A DNA stretch of 32,751 nt from an uncultured Clostridiaceae bacterium (GTDB taxonomy: Bacteria > Bacillota > Clostridia > TANB77 > CAG-465). Where the stretch lies: positions 1 to 32,751 of the forward strand of contig CANCXL010000020.1 of assembly GCA_947381905.1 (NCBI GenBank). The letters run 5' to 3'. Under the pieces are notes generated by a model that saw only the letters and a list, made by a program, of their open reading frames with translations, was not told the origin of the DNA and ran no database searches. The translations under genes were made by a program, and so were the position numbers. Position 1 is the stretch's first letter. Each line of letters opens with the position of its first letter. This document shows, piece by piece, positions 8,721 to 17,296 of the stretch.

Positions 8721-10165
8721 TAAAATTTATTATTAATTACATTATTTTGATTTTTTCAAATGGAATAATAAATATAATAGAGCTACTTACTAATACATAT
8801 ATAACCAGAAAAATAGGAACAGCATTTGTTGGTTCCTATTCTTTAATTATGAACTTTTTTACTTTTTTAATTACACTTTCTGTTTTTGGTGTGCCTCTTG
8901 CACTTACAAAACTTGTATCAGAAAAAACAACAAGTAATAAAGAAGAAATTAATGCATATTCAAAATCTGCTATTAAAATATGTCTTGTAACATCAATACT
9001 TACAACTATATTATCTTTTATTCTTAAAGATAATATAGCAAATATAATATTAAAAGATGCAATTAATTCAAACTATATTGGTATATTGTGTCTTGCTCTT
9101 CCACTTATTTCTGTATCTGCTTGTATATGTGGCTACTTTAATGCACTAAGAAAAGTAAAAAACTCTGCAATACATGATATAATATGCCATATGTCAAAGG
9201 CAATAATTATAGTGCTATTTTTAAACTATACCAACAATTCATACTTAACATTAATATTAAGCTTAGTTTTATCTGAACTATTAGCATTTATATATACATT
9301 TACCATATATATATTAAAAAGAGACAAAAGTACAAAGAATATAAAATGTACTAAGAAAATATTAAAAATTTCTGGTCCAATAGCATTTACTACTTTAGTA
9401 AGGTCTGGACTATCTACAATAAAGCATACATTAATACCATTGAGGCTTCAAAAATATGGATTTTCAGCTCAATATGCATTATCTAGATATGGAATTATAC
9501 ATGGGATAGCACTTCCCTTTATTTTAATACCAAGTATATTTATTAATTGCTTTTCAAGTCTCCTACTTCCAGAATACTCAAGACTTTATGCTAAGTCTAA
9601 TAATGAAAAAATAATATCTTATACAAAAAAATCTTTTAAGATAACTTTGCTATTTTCACTATATATATCATTTATACTATATATTTCCTCAGACTTGCTA
9701 TGTTACACATTCTATTCGAATAATGAAGTTGCATACTATGTTAAAATACTTACTCCACTTATTTGGATTATGTATTTAGACACAATAATAGATAACATGC
9801 TTAGGGGCTTAGATTTACAAGTTGATGTAATGAAAATAAATATAATAGATGTTCTTGTTTCAATTGCCTTAATATGGATTTGTGTTCCAAAACTTGGTAC
9901 TTTTGGATATATTTTAGTATTATATGTTAGTGAATATCTAAATGGTTTTTTAAGTATCGGATTACTTTTAAAAAAGACATCACTAAAATTTGATTATATG
10001 TCATGGATTGTTTATCCTCTAATACTACTATTTATATCATTTTTCATTTCAAATCGTCTATTTAAAAATATTATTACATATACTGGTCTAATTTCATACA
10101 TACTTATCTTCTCGATTTTATTTTTTGTTTTATATTTGATTTTTGCAAGAAAAAATAAGGCATAA
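8717..10165 (+). CDS. spoVB: MOP-superfamily flippase, stage V sporulation protein B-like
   Basis: This 482-residue integral membrane protein consists almost entirely of hydrophobic segments, about 12-14 helices, with the polysaccharide-biosynthesis/MATE-like flippase pattern (NGIINIIELLTNTYITRKIG near the start, GVPLALTKLVSEK after it, and ADTIIDNMLRGL-like segments in the second half; the actual residues there are LDTIIDNMLRGLDLQ). SpoVB of Bacillus acts in spore cortex synthesis, probably moving lipid-linked peptidoglycan precursor across a membrane. The family call is firm; the specific SpoVB role is inferred from the overlap with pdaA, since related MurJ-like and O-antigen flippases look similar. 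Its start codon overlaps the pdaA stop by 4 nt and it lacks a strong independent ribosome binding site, which points to coupled translation. The stop codon lies in the loop of a bidirectional terminator. Confidence 0.75.
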   Translation: MIKFIINYIILIFSNGIINIIELLTNTYITRKIGTAFVGSYSLIMNFFTFLITLSVFGVPLALTKLVSEKTTSNKEEINAYSKSAIKICLVTSILTTILSFILKDNIANIILKDAINSNYIGILCLALPLISVSACICGYFNALRKVKNSAIHDIICHMSKAIIIVLFLNYTNNSYLTLILSLVLSELLAFIYTFTIYILKRDKSTKNIKCTKKILKISGPIAFTTLVRSGLSTIKHTLIPLRLQKYGFSAQYALSRYGIIHGIALPFILIPSIFINCFSSLLLPEYSRLYAKSNNEKIISYTKKSFKITLLFSLYISFILYISSDLLCYTFYSNNEVAYYVKILTPLIWIMYLDTIIDNMLRGLDLQVDVMKINIIDVLVSIALIWICVPKLGTFGYILVLYVSEYLNGFLSIGLLLKKTSLKFDYMSWIVYPLILLFISFFISNRLFKNIITYTGLISYILIFSILFFVLYLIFARKNKA

Positions 10166-10175
10166 GCCTTATTTT
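10151..10175. terminator. Bidirectional terminator between spoVB-like and LRR-dockerin genes
   Basis: AAAAATAAGGC pairs with GCCTTATTTT around a 4-nt loop that contains the plus-strand stop codon; the minus-strand stop codon lies in the stem. T-rich sequence follows on both strands. Confidence 0.7.
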
Positions 10176-11059
10176 CCTTGCGTATAAATATCTAATATCA
10201 TTGCGCTATCATTAGAGTTTATTACGCCATCACGATTTACATCTGCAATTTTCTTTTGAAGCTCTGTTGGGGCTGTTCCTGAATTATATATATCCAGTAC
10301 CATTGCAGCATCGTTTGAATTTATTACATTGTCACCATTAACATCTCCTATAATTCCAAGACCATTTACTAAAGCCCCACTCCATTGTGTTCCAACATAG
10401 CTTTCTGTATCTCCTGGAATAGTAAAAGTTCCTGTGTAATTTAAAAATGTAGTATTGCTTATTGTAGGAGCAGTCTTTCCTGTAAATTCTACATTATTTA
10501 TAGCAGTTTTACTAAAAGCTTCACTTCCTATAGATTTAATTTTAGAAGAGAATTTTAGGTTTCCTGAAAGTTTAGGACAGTTATAAAAAGCTCTATCTCC
10601 TATACTTTCTATATTAGAACAATCACTTATTTCTTTTAGTTCTTTACATTTTGTAAAACAATTTGCACCTATAGACTTTAAATTACTATTTAAATTAACT
10701 TGTATTAACATTCCGCAACCACTAAAACACTCATCTCCTACAGAAATTAGTCCTTTGGGGAAAGATACTTCTCCTGCAAGTTTATCTGAATCTTTAAATA
10801 CATTGTTTCCAAGTCTTGTTACTTCATATCCATCAAGAGATGATGGAATCATATTAGTATATACTTTACCGATATACTCTATAATAGTACATGATTTTTC
10901 TTTATCATTATTTATAACATATTTAAAGCCCTCTTCGAAGTTACTATAGACTTCTGGTTCAACAGAATATGGAGTTGTAATAGCAAACACAGTATTTGCT
11001 ATTACAACTGTTACAAATAGTAAAACAAAACATTTTACAAATTGTTTTCTCATTTTCAT
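10169..11059 (-). CDS. Secreted BspA-type leucine-rich-repeat protein with type I dockerin
   Basis: This 296-residue exported protein has a signal peptide (residues 1-26, ending VFA), about five BspA-type (LRR_5) leucine-rich repeats between residues 75 and 215 with the typical IxSIGxxAFxxCxxL spacing, and a C-terminal type I dockerin (about 237-296). The dockerin has both calcium loops, DVNGDNVINSND and DVNRDGVINSND, each followed by an (A/S)M(V/I)LDIY helix. BspA-type repeats mediate binding to host proteins or other cells in several anaerobes; the ligand here is unknown. Dockerins normally bind cohesin modules on a scaffold, but none is in the window. The gene starts 11 nt after the stop of the larger LRR-dockerin gene and its ribosome binding site AGAGGAA overlaps that stop region, so the pair is an operon with likely translational coupling. 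Confidence 0.9.
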   Translation of the reverse strand: MKMRKQFVKCFVLLFVTVVIANTVFAITTPYSVEPEVYSNFEEGFKYVINNDKEKSCTIIEYIGKVYTNMIPSSLDGYEVTRLGNNVFKDSDKLAGEVSFPKGLISVGDECFSGCGMLIQVNLNSNLKSIGANCFTKCKELKEISDCSNIESIGDRAFYNCPKLSGNLKFSSKIKSIGSEAFSKTAINNVEFTGKTAPTISNTTFLNYTGTFTIPGDTESYVGTQWSGALVNGLGIIGDVNGDNVINSNDAAMVLDIYNSGTAPTELQKKIADVNRDGVINSNDSAMILDIYTQGK

Positions 11060-11070
11060 ATTATATTCCT

Positions 11071-14000
11071 CTACTTTCCGCTATTGTACATATCAAGAAT
11101 CATTGCAGCGTCTGTTGAATTTATCACTCCATCAAAGTTTACATCTGCAACAATCTTTTGAATGTCTGTCATCACCCCTGAATTATATATATCTAATACC
11201 ATTGACGCATCATTTGAATTTATTACACCATTAAAATCTACATCACCTAGCATATATGTATCATTAGAAACGATAACTGTAATATTTGTTTCTAAATTTT
11301 TATATCTTGCCTTAATTTGAGTTTCTCCTTTTGTAAGTGCAAAGATTTTTCCATTTACAACTCTTGCTATATTGTTGTCTATAGAAGAAAATGTAATATT
11401 TTCTTCATCATTATCATACGACTCAAATGTATAATCTAAATCTATACTTGTTCCTTGTTTTAAAATATATCCAGATCTATTAAATGATAGTTTATCTATT
11501 GATATAACTTTTATTTTTATTGTATCTTCTAGTTCGTTATACTTAATTGTAACATTTGCCTCTCCTACACCAACAATCTGAGGAGTATTATCTTCTATAT
11601 CAATAACATCTTTATTATCTGATGTAAATACTATATCTTCAAATTTACCGCCATCTTCAAATGCATAATCTATAGTATAATTTAGTGTAGAATTTTTTCT
11701 ATATTCAACGCTAATTTCATCTTCAATAAAGTTTAGTCTGTTAGGTAATACAACATTTACAACAAGTGTATCTATAGCATCACCATAATTTGCTGTAATT
11801 ATTGCTTGTCCCAATTTTCCTATATGGATTTTTCCATCTTCTATTTTAGCTACTTCTTCATTTGAAGATGTAAAAACTAACTCACTTTCGTCTACATCAT
11901 ATGAATACATGGTATATTCAAAATCATATATATCTTTATTATTTACAAGCATAAGGCTAGAGTTTGCAAATTCAAATGTATCTTTTCTTAATACATTTAC
12001 ATTAACACTATCACTAGCATTTTTATATGTAGCTGTAATAGTTGCTTCACCTTGTGATTTAGCAACAAGTTTTCCGTTTTCTACAAAGGCTACATTACTA
12101 TTTGTAGATGACCACTCTACATCTTCTAAAGTTGAGCCATCATTAAAGTAATAGTCTATTTCTAAATTCTTATTTTTATCTTCTTTTAAAGTAACTACAT
12201 CATCTATTATATCTATTCTATTTGGCAAAACTACATTTACTAAAATATCATCTGTAACGTCCTCATATGTTGCCCTTATTGTAGCAGATCCTTCTTTATT
12301 TGCTGTAACAACACCATTTTGAACAGAAACTACATCTTCATTTGATGATGTCCACTCTATGTCTTCAACTCTTCCATTATTTATTAAATGATAATTATAT
12401 TTTAAATCACTTGTTTGTCCTATTTCTAATGTTATCTCATCAGCTTCAAAACTAAGTTGATTTTCATCTCTAAATCCCGTAATAGTAATTTGTGCTGATG
12501 CATTTTTATAACTTGCAGTTATTACTGCATCACCCTTACTATTTGCTGTTACATTTCCTTGGCTATCTACACTTATAATATTTTCATCTGATGATGTCCA
12601 TATTATATCATCTTCTGTAGCACCTGTTTCTAATGTATATTTATAATTTAAATGCATTGTTTTTCCCACTTCAACAACAAGGGATGAAACATTAAACTCT
12701 ATTTTATTTTTTTCTTGAGCTTTAGCATATAAGTTTGTATCTCTCATTATTTCATCATTATATGAAAATGGTTTAGTAAAATTCGAATCATAATACCAAC
12801 CTTCGAATGTATATATATTACTATCTGGTTCAGTTAAATATGGTAATTTCATACCATATTTTTGTAATGTAATTGTACTTGTTACGTCACCATTTAAATA
12901 TGTTTTAACAACTGGCTTTTCATTATATACTGATGTATTTTTTCCGTCTAGGTACGTCTTAAGACCTTGACTACCTTCTAAATAATAGTATGGTACATTT
13001 GGAGCTAAGAAAGATAGTTCATCTATTTTTGATGGCATTATTCCTCTAAATATAATACCCTTTGCATTTTCTGAAGAGTATACAATACTTTTTCCAAAGT
13101 CTGTTACATTTTTTCCAAATACAATATATCCATCTATTAGAGGACTATTCTTAAAGCTTGCTGTTCCAAGTTTTGTAACACTATCTGGTATAATTAAATC
13201 TCCTTGTAAAGATTCAAAGTAATCAAAAGCATTATCACCTATTGTCTCTACTCCCTCTTCAATTGTAAGTGTTTTAACACCAGTACACATAAAGAAAGCT
13301 CTGTTTCCTATTTTCTTTATATTTGATGGTATAACTAATTTTTCAAGTTTATACATATATTGAAAGCAATCATCTGGTATTTGAGTAAGTCCTCTTGAAA
13401 GTATTAAACTATTTACATTATTTAAGCCATAAAATGCACATTTTTCTATAGTTTTAAGTGAGTCTGGCAAAGCTATTTCACCAGTTAAACTATTACAATT
13501 ATAAAACGCATACTCACCTATTGACTCTAACCCGTTTGGGAGATTTAATGGTCCTACAAGTTTTGAACATTCATAGAAAGCATATGGTCTTATACTTTTT
13601 ACTGTGCTTGCTATATTTACACAGTTTACTCTTGCTCCTACGCAATCTATTACTTCAGTTTTTGCTTTATCATATAATATTCCATCTGAATATGTAAATG
13701 TTTTATTTGAAGAACTTACATTAAAATTTTGTAATGATGTTGTACCATAAAAAGCCATTGGTCCAATATCATATACAGATGCAGGTATCACAATTGATGT
13801 TACGTTACGAGCATTAAAAAATGAATTATCACAAATATATTCTGCTCCATCTTTTATTGTAACAGTACCTCTTTTCCCTTCAGGACATGTTACCATGTAT
13901 GTATAATCTTTACTATATAAAATTCCATCATGTGATGCATAAGTATCATTTCCAGATGATACCTCTATAATTTCTAATTTCTCACTATTTAAAAAAGTAT

Positions 14001-14379
14001 CTACATATATTGATTTAATTGTATCTGGTATAATTACTTTCTTAAGATTTTTTCCGTTTGCAAGACATTCTGAATATAATCCTATAAGTTGAAAGCCATT
14101 AACTCTTTCTGGAATCTCTAAAGTTTCAGCTGTTCCTCTATAATCTACTAAATACGCTTTTCCTGCGGCGAGCATATATGAATACTCTCCATGTCGAATG
14201 ATACTAGAGCTTGCAAGCCCTACTCCTCCTGTATAATTATCCTCTTCATGTTCATTAAACCCACCAAATGACTCATCTATTGAATGGCCATTTTCATTTA
14301 TAGTTAAAGCATACGCTGAATTTGCACATATTAATATTATCATGGATAATACAAAAAAGATTATTTTCTTGCTTTTCAT
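11071..14379 (-). CDS. Large secreted LRR / Big2 / dockerin surface protein
   Basis: This 1102-residue multidomain protein runs: signal peptide 1-24 (ends AYA); BspA-type leucine-rich repeats about 60-480 (many IxxIGxxAFxxCxxL units); one Listeria-Bacteroides-type repeat about 505-565 (FEGWYYDSNFTKPF); six tandem Ig-like Big2 domains about 570-1040, each with W/F-(T/S)SS-N-x-VA and a G-A-TITA-Y core; and a type I dockerin 1043-1102 with loops DVDFNGVINSND and DVNFDGVINSTD. The layout suggests a ligand-binding head on an Ig-like stalk held by calcium-dependent dockerin-cohesin pairing. I place the start at the ATG at 14379, which follows AGGGGGA by 5 nt and begins a clean signal peptide. An in-frame start upstream at 14484 would begin inside the lepA terminator and lacks a signal peptide, so it is unlikely. 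It heads a two-gene operon with the smaller LRR-dockerin gene. Confidence 0.9.
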   Translation of the reverse strand: MKSKKIIFFVLSMIILICANSAYALTINENGHSIDESFGGFNEHEEDNYTGGVGLASSSIIRHGEYSYMLAAGKAYLVDYRGTAETLEIPERVNGFQLIGLYSECLANGKNLKKVIIPDTIKSIYVDTFLNSEKLEIIEVSSGNDTYASHDGILYSKDYTYMVTCPEGKRGTVTIKDGAEYICDNSFFNARNVTSIVIPASVYDIGPMAFYGTTSLQNFNVSSSNKTFTYSDGILYDKAKTEVIDCVGARVNCVNIASTVKSIRPYAFYECSKLVGPLNLPNGLESIGEYAFYNCNSLTGEIALPDSLKTIEKCAFYGLNNVNSLILSRGLTQIPDDCFQYMYKLEKLVIPSNIKKIGNRAFFMCTGVKTLTIEEGVETIGDNAFDYFESLQGDLIIPDSVTKLGTASFKNSPLIDGYIVFGKNVTDFGKSIVYSSENAKGIIFRGIMPSKIDELSFLAPNVPYYYLEGSQGLKTYLDGKNTSVYNEKPVVKTYLNGDVTSTITLQKYGMKLPYLTEPDSNIYTFEGWYYDSNFTKPFSYNDEIMRDTNLYAKAQEKNKIEFNVSSLVVEVGKTMHLNYKYTLETGATEDDIIWTSSDENIISVDSQGNVTANSKGDAVITASYKNASAQITITGFRDENQLSFEADEITLEIGQTSDLKYNYHLINNGRVEDIEWTSSNEDVVSVQNGVVTANKEGSATIRATYEDVTDDILVNVVLPNRIDIIDDVVTLKEDKNKNLEIDYYFNDGSTLEDVEWSSTNSNVAFVENGKLVAKSQGEATITATYKNASDSVNVNVLRKDTFEFANSSLMLVNNKDIYDFEYTMYSYDVDESELVFTSSNEEVAKIEDGKIHIGKLGQAIITANYGDAIDTLVVNVVLPNRLNFIEDEISVEYRKNSTLNYTIDYAFEDGGKFEDIVFTSDNKDVIDIEDNTPQIVGVGEANVTIKYNELEDTIKIKVISIDKLSFNRSGYILKQGTSIDLDYTFESYDNDEENITFSSIDNNIARVVNGKIFALTKGETQIKARYKNLETNITVIVSNDTYMLGDVDFNGVINSNDASMVLDIYNSGVMTDIQKIVADVNFDGVINSTDAAMILDMYNSGK

Positions 14380-14444
14380 ATAAATCCCCCTATATATTAA
14401 AATAATATAACATATATCAACTTTTTTCAACAAATAAACAATAT

Positions 14445-14479
14445 AAAAAAGACAGAGTAAAAATTTTTCTTTACTCTGT
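14445..14479 (-). terminator. Intrinsic terminator of lepA
   Basis: A perfect 10-bp stem, ACAGAGTAAA (14452-14461) with TTTACTCTGT (14470-14479), is followed on the minus strand by CTTTTTTAT. It begins 22 nt after the lepA stop. Confidence 0.85.
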
Positions 14480-14501
14480 AACATTTTTTTAACATTTGTC
14501 T

Positions 14502-16307
14502 TTATTCATCTATTTTTAGCACTGTTATGAATGCATCTTGTGGTAATTCTACACTACCTACTCTTCTCATTCTCTTTTTACCTTCTTTTTGCTTTTCAAG
14601 TAGTTTTCTCTTTCTTGTAATATCTCCACCATAGCATTTTGCAAGAACGTCTTTTCTCATTGCCTTTACTGTCTCACGTGCTACAACTTTTCCTCCAATT
14701 GCAGCCTGAATTGGTACCTCAAATAATTGACGTGGAATTATCTCTTTAAGTTTTTCGGCAATTTTTCTTCCTCTTGTTTCAGCATTTGCTCTAAATACAA
14801 TAAAAGATAGCGCATCTACTACTTGACCATTTAATAGTATATCTAATTTTACAAGATTTGATCTTTGGTAATGTGTAACCTCATAATCAAAAGATGCATA
14901 TCCTCTTGTTCTAGATTTAAGACTATTAAAGAAATCATATATTATTTCATTTAGTGGTAAATTATACTCAAGCATTACACGAGTCTGATCAATATATTTC
15001 ATATTAATAAACTCACCTCTTCTTTGTTGGCATAGCTCCATTACATTTCCAACATATTCTTTTGGAGTGATTATCTCTGTTTTTGCAATAGGTTCTTCAA
15101 TATAGCTTATTTCTTGTGGAGCAGGAAGCTCTGATGGATTATATAGTTCTAATACTTCTCCATTTGTTTTATATACTTTGTATATAACTGATGGAGCTGT
15201 AGTAATAATCTCTAAATTATATTCTCTTTCAAGTCTTTCAACAATTATTTCCATGTGTAAAAGCCCTAAAAATCCACATCTAAATCCGTGTCCTAAAGCA
15301 GATGAGGATTCAAGTTCATATTGTAAAGAAGCGTCATTTAATTTTAACTTATTTATCGCCTCTTTAAGTTCTTCATAATCTGAGCCATCAGCTGGGAATA
15401 TACCAGAATATACCATAGATTTTACTTCTTTATATCCATTTAATGGTTCCTTAGCCAAATTTTCTATAGTAGTAATTGTATCTCCTACTCTAATATCTGA
15501 TAGGTTTTTTATACTAGCAGCAATAAATCCAACTTCGCCTGCTGTAAGTTTTTCTGCTTTTACGTATCCACCTGGTTTGAAATATCCAATATTTACTACA
15601 TCATATTCTTTTCCATTTGACATAGTAATTATTTTATCTCCTTTTTTTACTTGACCATCCATTACACGAACAAAGGCTATTGCACCTTCGTAATTATCAT
15701 ATACTGAATCAAATATTAAACATTTTGTTGGAGCATTATCATCGCCTTGTGGTGCTGGGATTTTTCCTACTATTTGCTCTAATACATCCTCAACATTAAG
15801 TCCAGTTTTTGCAGATATACATGGTATACCTTGAGTATCTAAGCCTATTATATCTTCAATTTCTTTTTTTACTTCATCTATTCTTGCATTTGGTAAATCT
15901 ATCTTGTTAATTACGGGTAATATTTCAAGATCGTTATCTAGTGCAAGATAAACATTTGCAAGAGTTTGCGCCTCTACTCCTTGAGCCGCGTCAACTACAA
16001 GCACTGCTCCCTCACATGCAGCAAGACTACGAGACACCTCGTAATTAAAGTCAACATGTCCTGGAGTATCAATTAAATTTAATATATATTCTTCATTATT
16101 TTTAGCAACATATTTCATTCTAACCGCTTGAGATTTTATAGTTATTCCTCTTTCTCTTTCAATATCCATATTGTCTAAAAGCTGTTCTTGCATTTTTCTT
16201 TGATCAACCGAACCAGTAAGTTGTAGCAGTCTATCTGCAAGTGTAGATTTTCCATGATCTATATGTGCAATAATACTAAAATTTCTAATATTTTCCTTTT
16301 TTACCAT
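14502..16307 (-). CDS. lepA: Translation elongation factor 4 (LepA), ribosomal GTPase
   Basis: This 601-residue cytosolic GTPase acts on the ribosome; LepA/EF4 has been linked to back-translocation and to ribosome biogenesis. The P-loop AHIDHGKST is at residues 14-22, the effector region has [10 protein letters not shown], and DTPGH and NKIDLP provide the other GTP-binding motifs. The LepA-specific C-terminal domain ends with [16 protein letters not shown], then [16 protein letters not shown], which is the family signature. Length is normal for the family. The start follows GGAAGGATG by about 5 nt. The gene has its own consensus promoter and terminator and so appears monocistronic. In many Firmicutes lepA lies near spoIIP and hemN; that arrangement is not seen here. 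Confidence 0.97.
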   Translation of the reverse strand: MVKKENIRNFSIIAHIDHGKSTLADRLLQLTGSVDQRKMQEQLLDNMDIERERGITIKSQAVRMKYVAKNNEEYILNLIDTPGHVDFNYEVSRSLAACEGAVLVVDAAQGVEAQTLANVYLALDNDLEILPVINKIDLPNARIDEVKKEIEDIIGLDTQGIPCISAKTGLNVEDVLEQIVGKIPAPQGDDNAPTKCLIFDSVYDNYEGAIAFVRVMDGQVKKGDKIITMSNGKEYDVVNIGYFKPGGYVKAEKLTAGEVGFIAASIKNLSDIRVGDTITTIENLAKEPLNGYKEVKSMVYSGIFPADGSDYEELKEAINKLKLNDASLQYELESSSALGHGFRCGFLGLLHMEIIVERLEREYNLEIITTAPSVIYKVYKTNGEVLELYNPSELPAPQEISYIEEPIAKTEIITPKEYVGNVMELCQQRRGEFINMKYIDQTRVMLEYNLPLNEIIYDFFNSLKSRTRGYASFDYEVTHYQRSNLVKLDILLNGQVVDALSFIVFRANAETRGRKIAEKLKEIIPRQLFEVPIQAAIGGKVVARETVKAMRKDVLAKCYGGDITRKRKLLEKQKEGKKRMRRVGSVELPQDAFITVLKIDE

Positions 16308-16332
16308 ATTTCATCCTTCCATAACATAGTAA

Positions 16333-16361
16333 ATTATACCAAAAATATATGATTTATTCAA
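16333..16361 (-). promoter_or_regulatory. Sigma-A-type promoter of lepA
   Basis: On the minus strand TTGAAT (16356-16361), 17 nt, TATAAT (16333-16338), ending 25 bp before the lepA start codon. Confidence 0.8.
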
Positions 16362-16371
16362 TATAAATATA

Positions 16372-16400
16372 TTTTAAAAAATATATTTGTATGATATAAT
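16372..16400 (+). promoter_or_regulatory. Possible promoter of the Smr-domain gene
   Basis: TATAAT at 16395-16400 is a perfect -10 box 23 bp before the ATG. At 17 nt upstream only TTTTAA (16372-16377) is found, a weak -35. The ribosome binding site AAGGAGGAA follows at 16411-16419. Confidence 0.45.
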
Positions 16401-16423
16401 TAGCATGTTTAAGGAGGAATAAA

Positions 16424-16861
16424 ATGTTTTCCCTAGGTGATTATGTAAAAATAATAGATAGAAATATAGAAGGCTTTATTACAAATATTAATAAGCACTA
16501 TATAACCATATTGTCTAAAGACAAAAATGTTAAAGTAGATATATCTGAAATTGAAAAAACAGAACAAAAAATAAATAAAAGCAATAATATAAAAGTAAGT
16601 GTGGTCTTATCTACCCCTCCATTAGATGAGATAATGATAAGACATCAAACAGTAGACGAAGCACTATATAATTTAGATAAATTTATAGATAATGCAATAT
16701 GTAATAAGATAAAAATTGTAAAAATTATACATGGAAAAAATGGAGGGATACTAAGACGAGAGGTACATAAGTATTTAGAGTCTTCTCCATATGTAAAAGA
16801 ACATCGTTTAGGTGGCTATTATGAAGGAAGCTATGGTGTAACAATAGCATTTTTAAGATAA
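16424..16861 (+). CDS. Stand-alone Smr-domain protein resembling the MutS2 C-terminus
   Basis: This 145-residue protein has a short N-terminal beta segment (about 1-45: FSLGDYVKI, then GFITNI) like the KOW-type module that precedes the Smr domain in MutS2, a charged linker, and a C-terminal Smr domain (about 65-145). Smr hallmarks seen are the helix TVDEALYNLDKFIDNA, the IIHGKNGGILRREV loop, and GGYYEGSYGVTIAFL. Smr domains bind or nick nucleic acids; in MutS2 they act on branched DNA or collided ribosomes. The usual LDLRG start motif is replaced by IMIRHQ and HGKGxG by HGKNGG, so activity is uncertain. There is no MutS ATPase domain, and full-length MutS2 is not in the window. An excellent ribosome binding site AAGGAGG fixes the start, and the gene is divergent from lepA with its own terminator. 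Confidence 0.85.
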   Translation: MFSLGDYVKIIDRNIEGFITNINKHYITILSKDKNVKVDISEIEKTEQKINKSNNIKVSVVLSTPPLDEIMIRHQTVDEALYNLDKFIDNAICNKIKIVKIIHGKNGGILRREVHKYLESSPYVKEHRLGGYYEGSYGVTIAFLR

Positions 16862-16887
16862 TACTTTTTTAAAGTATTATCTTTTTT
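16855..16887 (+). terminator. Intrinsic terminator of the Smr-domain gene
   Basis: AAGATAATACTTT (16855-16867) pairs perfectly with AAAGTATTATCTT (16871-16883) around a TTT loop and is followed by TTTT. The stop codon lies within the left arm. Confidence 0.9.
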
Positions 16888-16893
16888 AGCCCC

Positions 16894-16921
16894 AAAAAAA
16901 GAATCTCATAAAATGAAATTC
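16894..16921 (-). terminator. Intrinsic terminator closing the higher-GC island transcript
   Basis: On the minus strand GAATTTCAT pairs with ATGAGATTC around TTT, with one mismatch, and is followed by TTTTTTT and then GGGG. It faces the terminator of the Smr gene and ends a transcript that comes from the right through 17297. Confidence 0.8.
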
Positions 16922-17296
16922 TCTTAGTGCTTAAGTATTAACTCACAGCATACCATAAATCGCTAACCATCTATTTTTTCGATGCGAGGCAGTAAAAACT
17001 GTCTGCATGTCTTATTGACGCGGCACAAAAAGTGTCGATCAAAAGATATTTTTTATCCATATTACTGGATATGATGATAAGGAAACTCCATCAGCATAAT
17101 TTCATACACAAATATATTTATTCATGTACAAACAAACCACTTTATTTTTTCGCTGATAGTATAAAATACTATGAGATTTGCACCAGACAATCTCTTTCAT
17201 AAGATTCTGACTTAGTCCGAATGAACAATTTTGTGCCAATTTAGTTATGATATAAAATCACAATCTATATTCTCATTCCATCTCTAGGATACGAGT
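16922..17296 (-). ncRNA. Hairpin-rich non-coding stretch, candidate structured 3'UTR or ncRNA
   Basis: This 375-nt gap between a minus-strand gene stop and a minus-strand terminator holds no credible open frame. It is higher in GC than its surroundings (28 of 60 bases in 16981-17040) and dense in short inverted repeats: ATAGTAT/ATACTAT with an AAA loop (17156-17172); GATGC-GGCAGT against ACTGTC-GCAT with an AAAA loop (16982-17008); GGCAC/GTGTC with an AAAAA loop flanked by TTGA/TCAA (about 17015-17042); CATAT/ATATG (about 17058-17073, plus-strand view); and CAGAATCT against AGATTGTCTG, enclosed by GCAC/GTGC, spanning about 17180-17236. Strand is assigned from the terminator and the upstream gene. 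It could be a long 3'UTR, a processed or independent small RNA, or decayed coding sequence. I cannot match it to tmRNA, RNase P or SRP RNA by eye. Confidence 0.35.

Noticed and set aside
14380..14484. Upstream in-frame start that would lengthen the large LRR-dockerin protein by 35 residues
   Set aside because: It begins within the lepA terminator, has no ribosome binding site and would hide a clean signal peptide that starts at 14379.
16922..17296. RNase P RNA, tmRNA or SRP RNA in the hairpin-rich gap
   Set aside because: I could not find the conserved core of RNase P (GAGGAAAGUCC, ACAGAA), a tRNA-like CCA end, or the SRP loop sequence on either strand.
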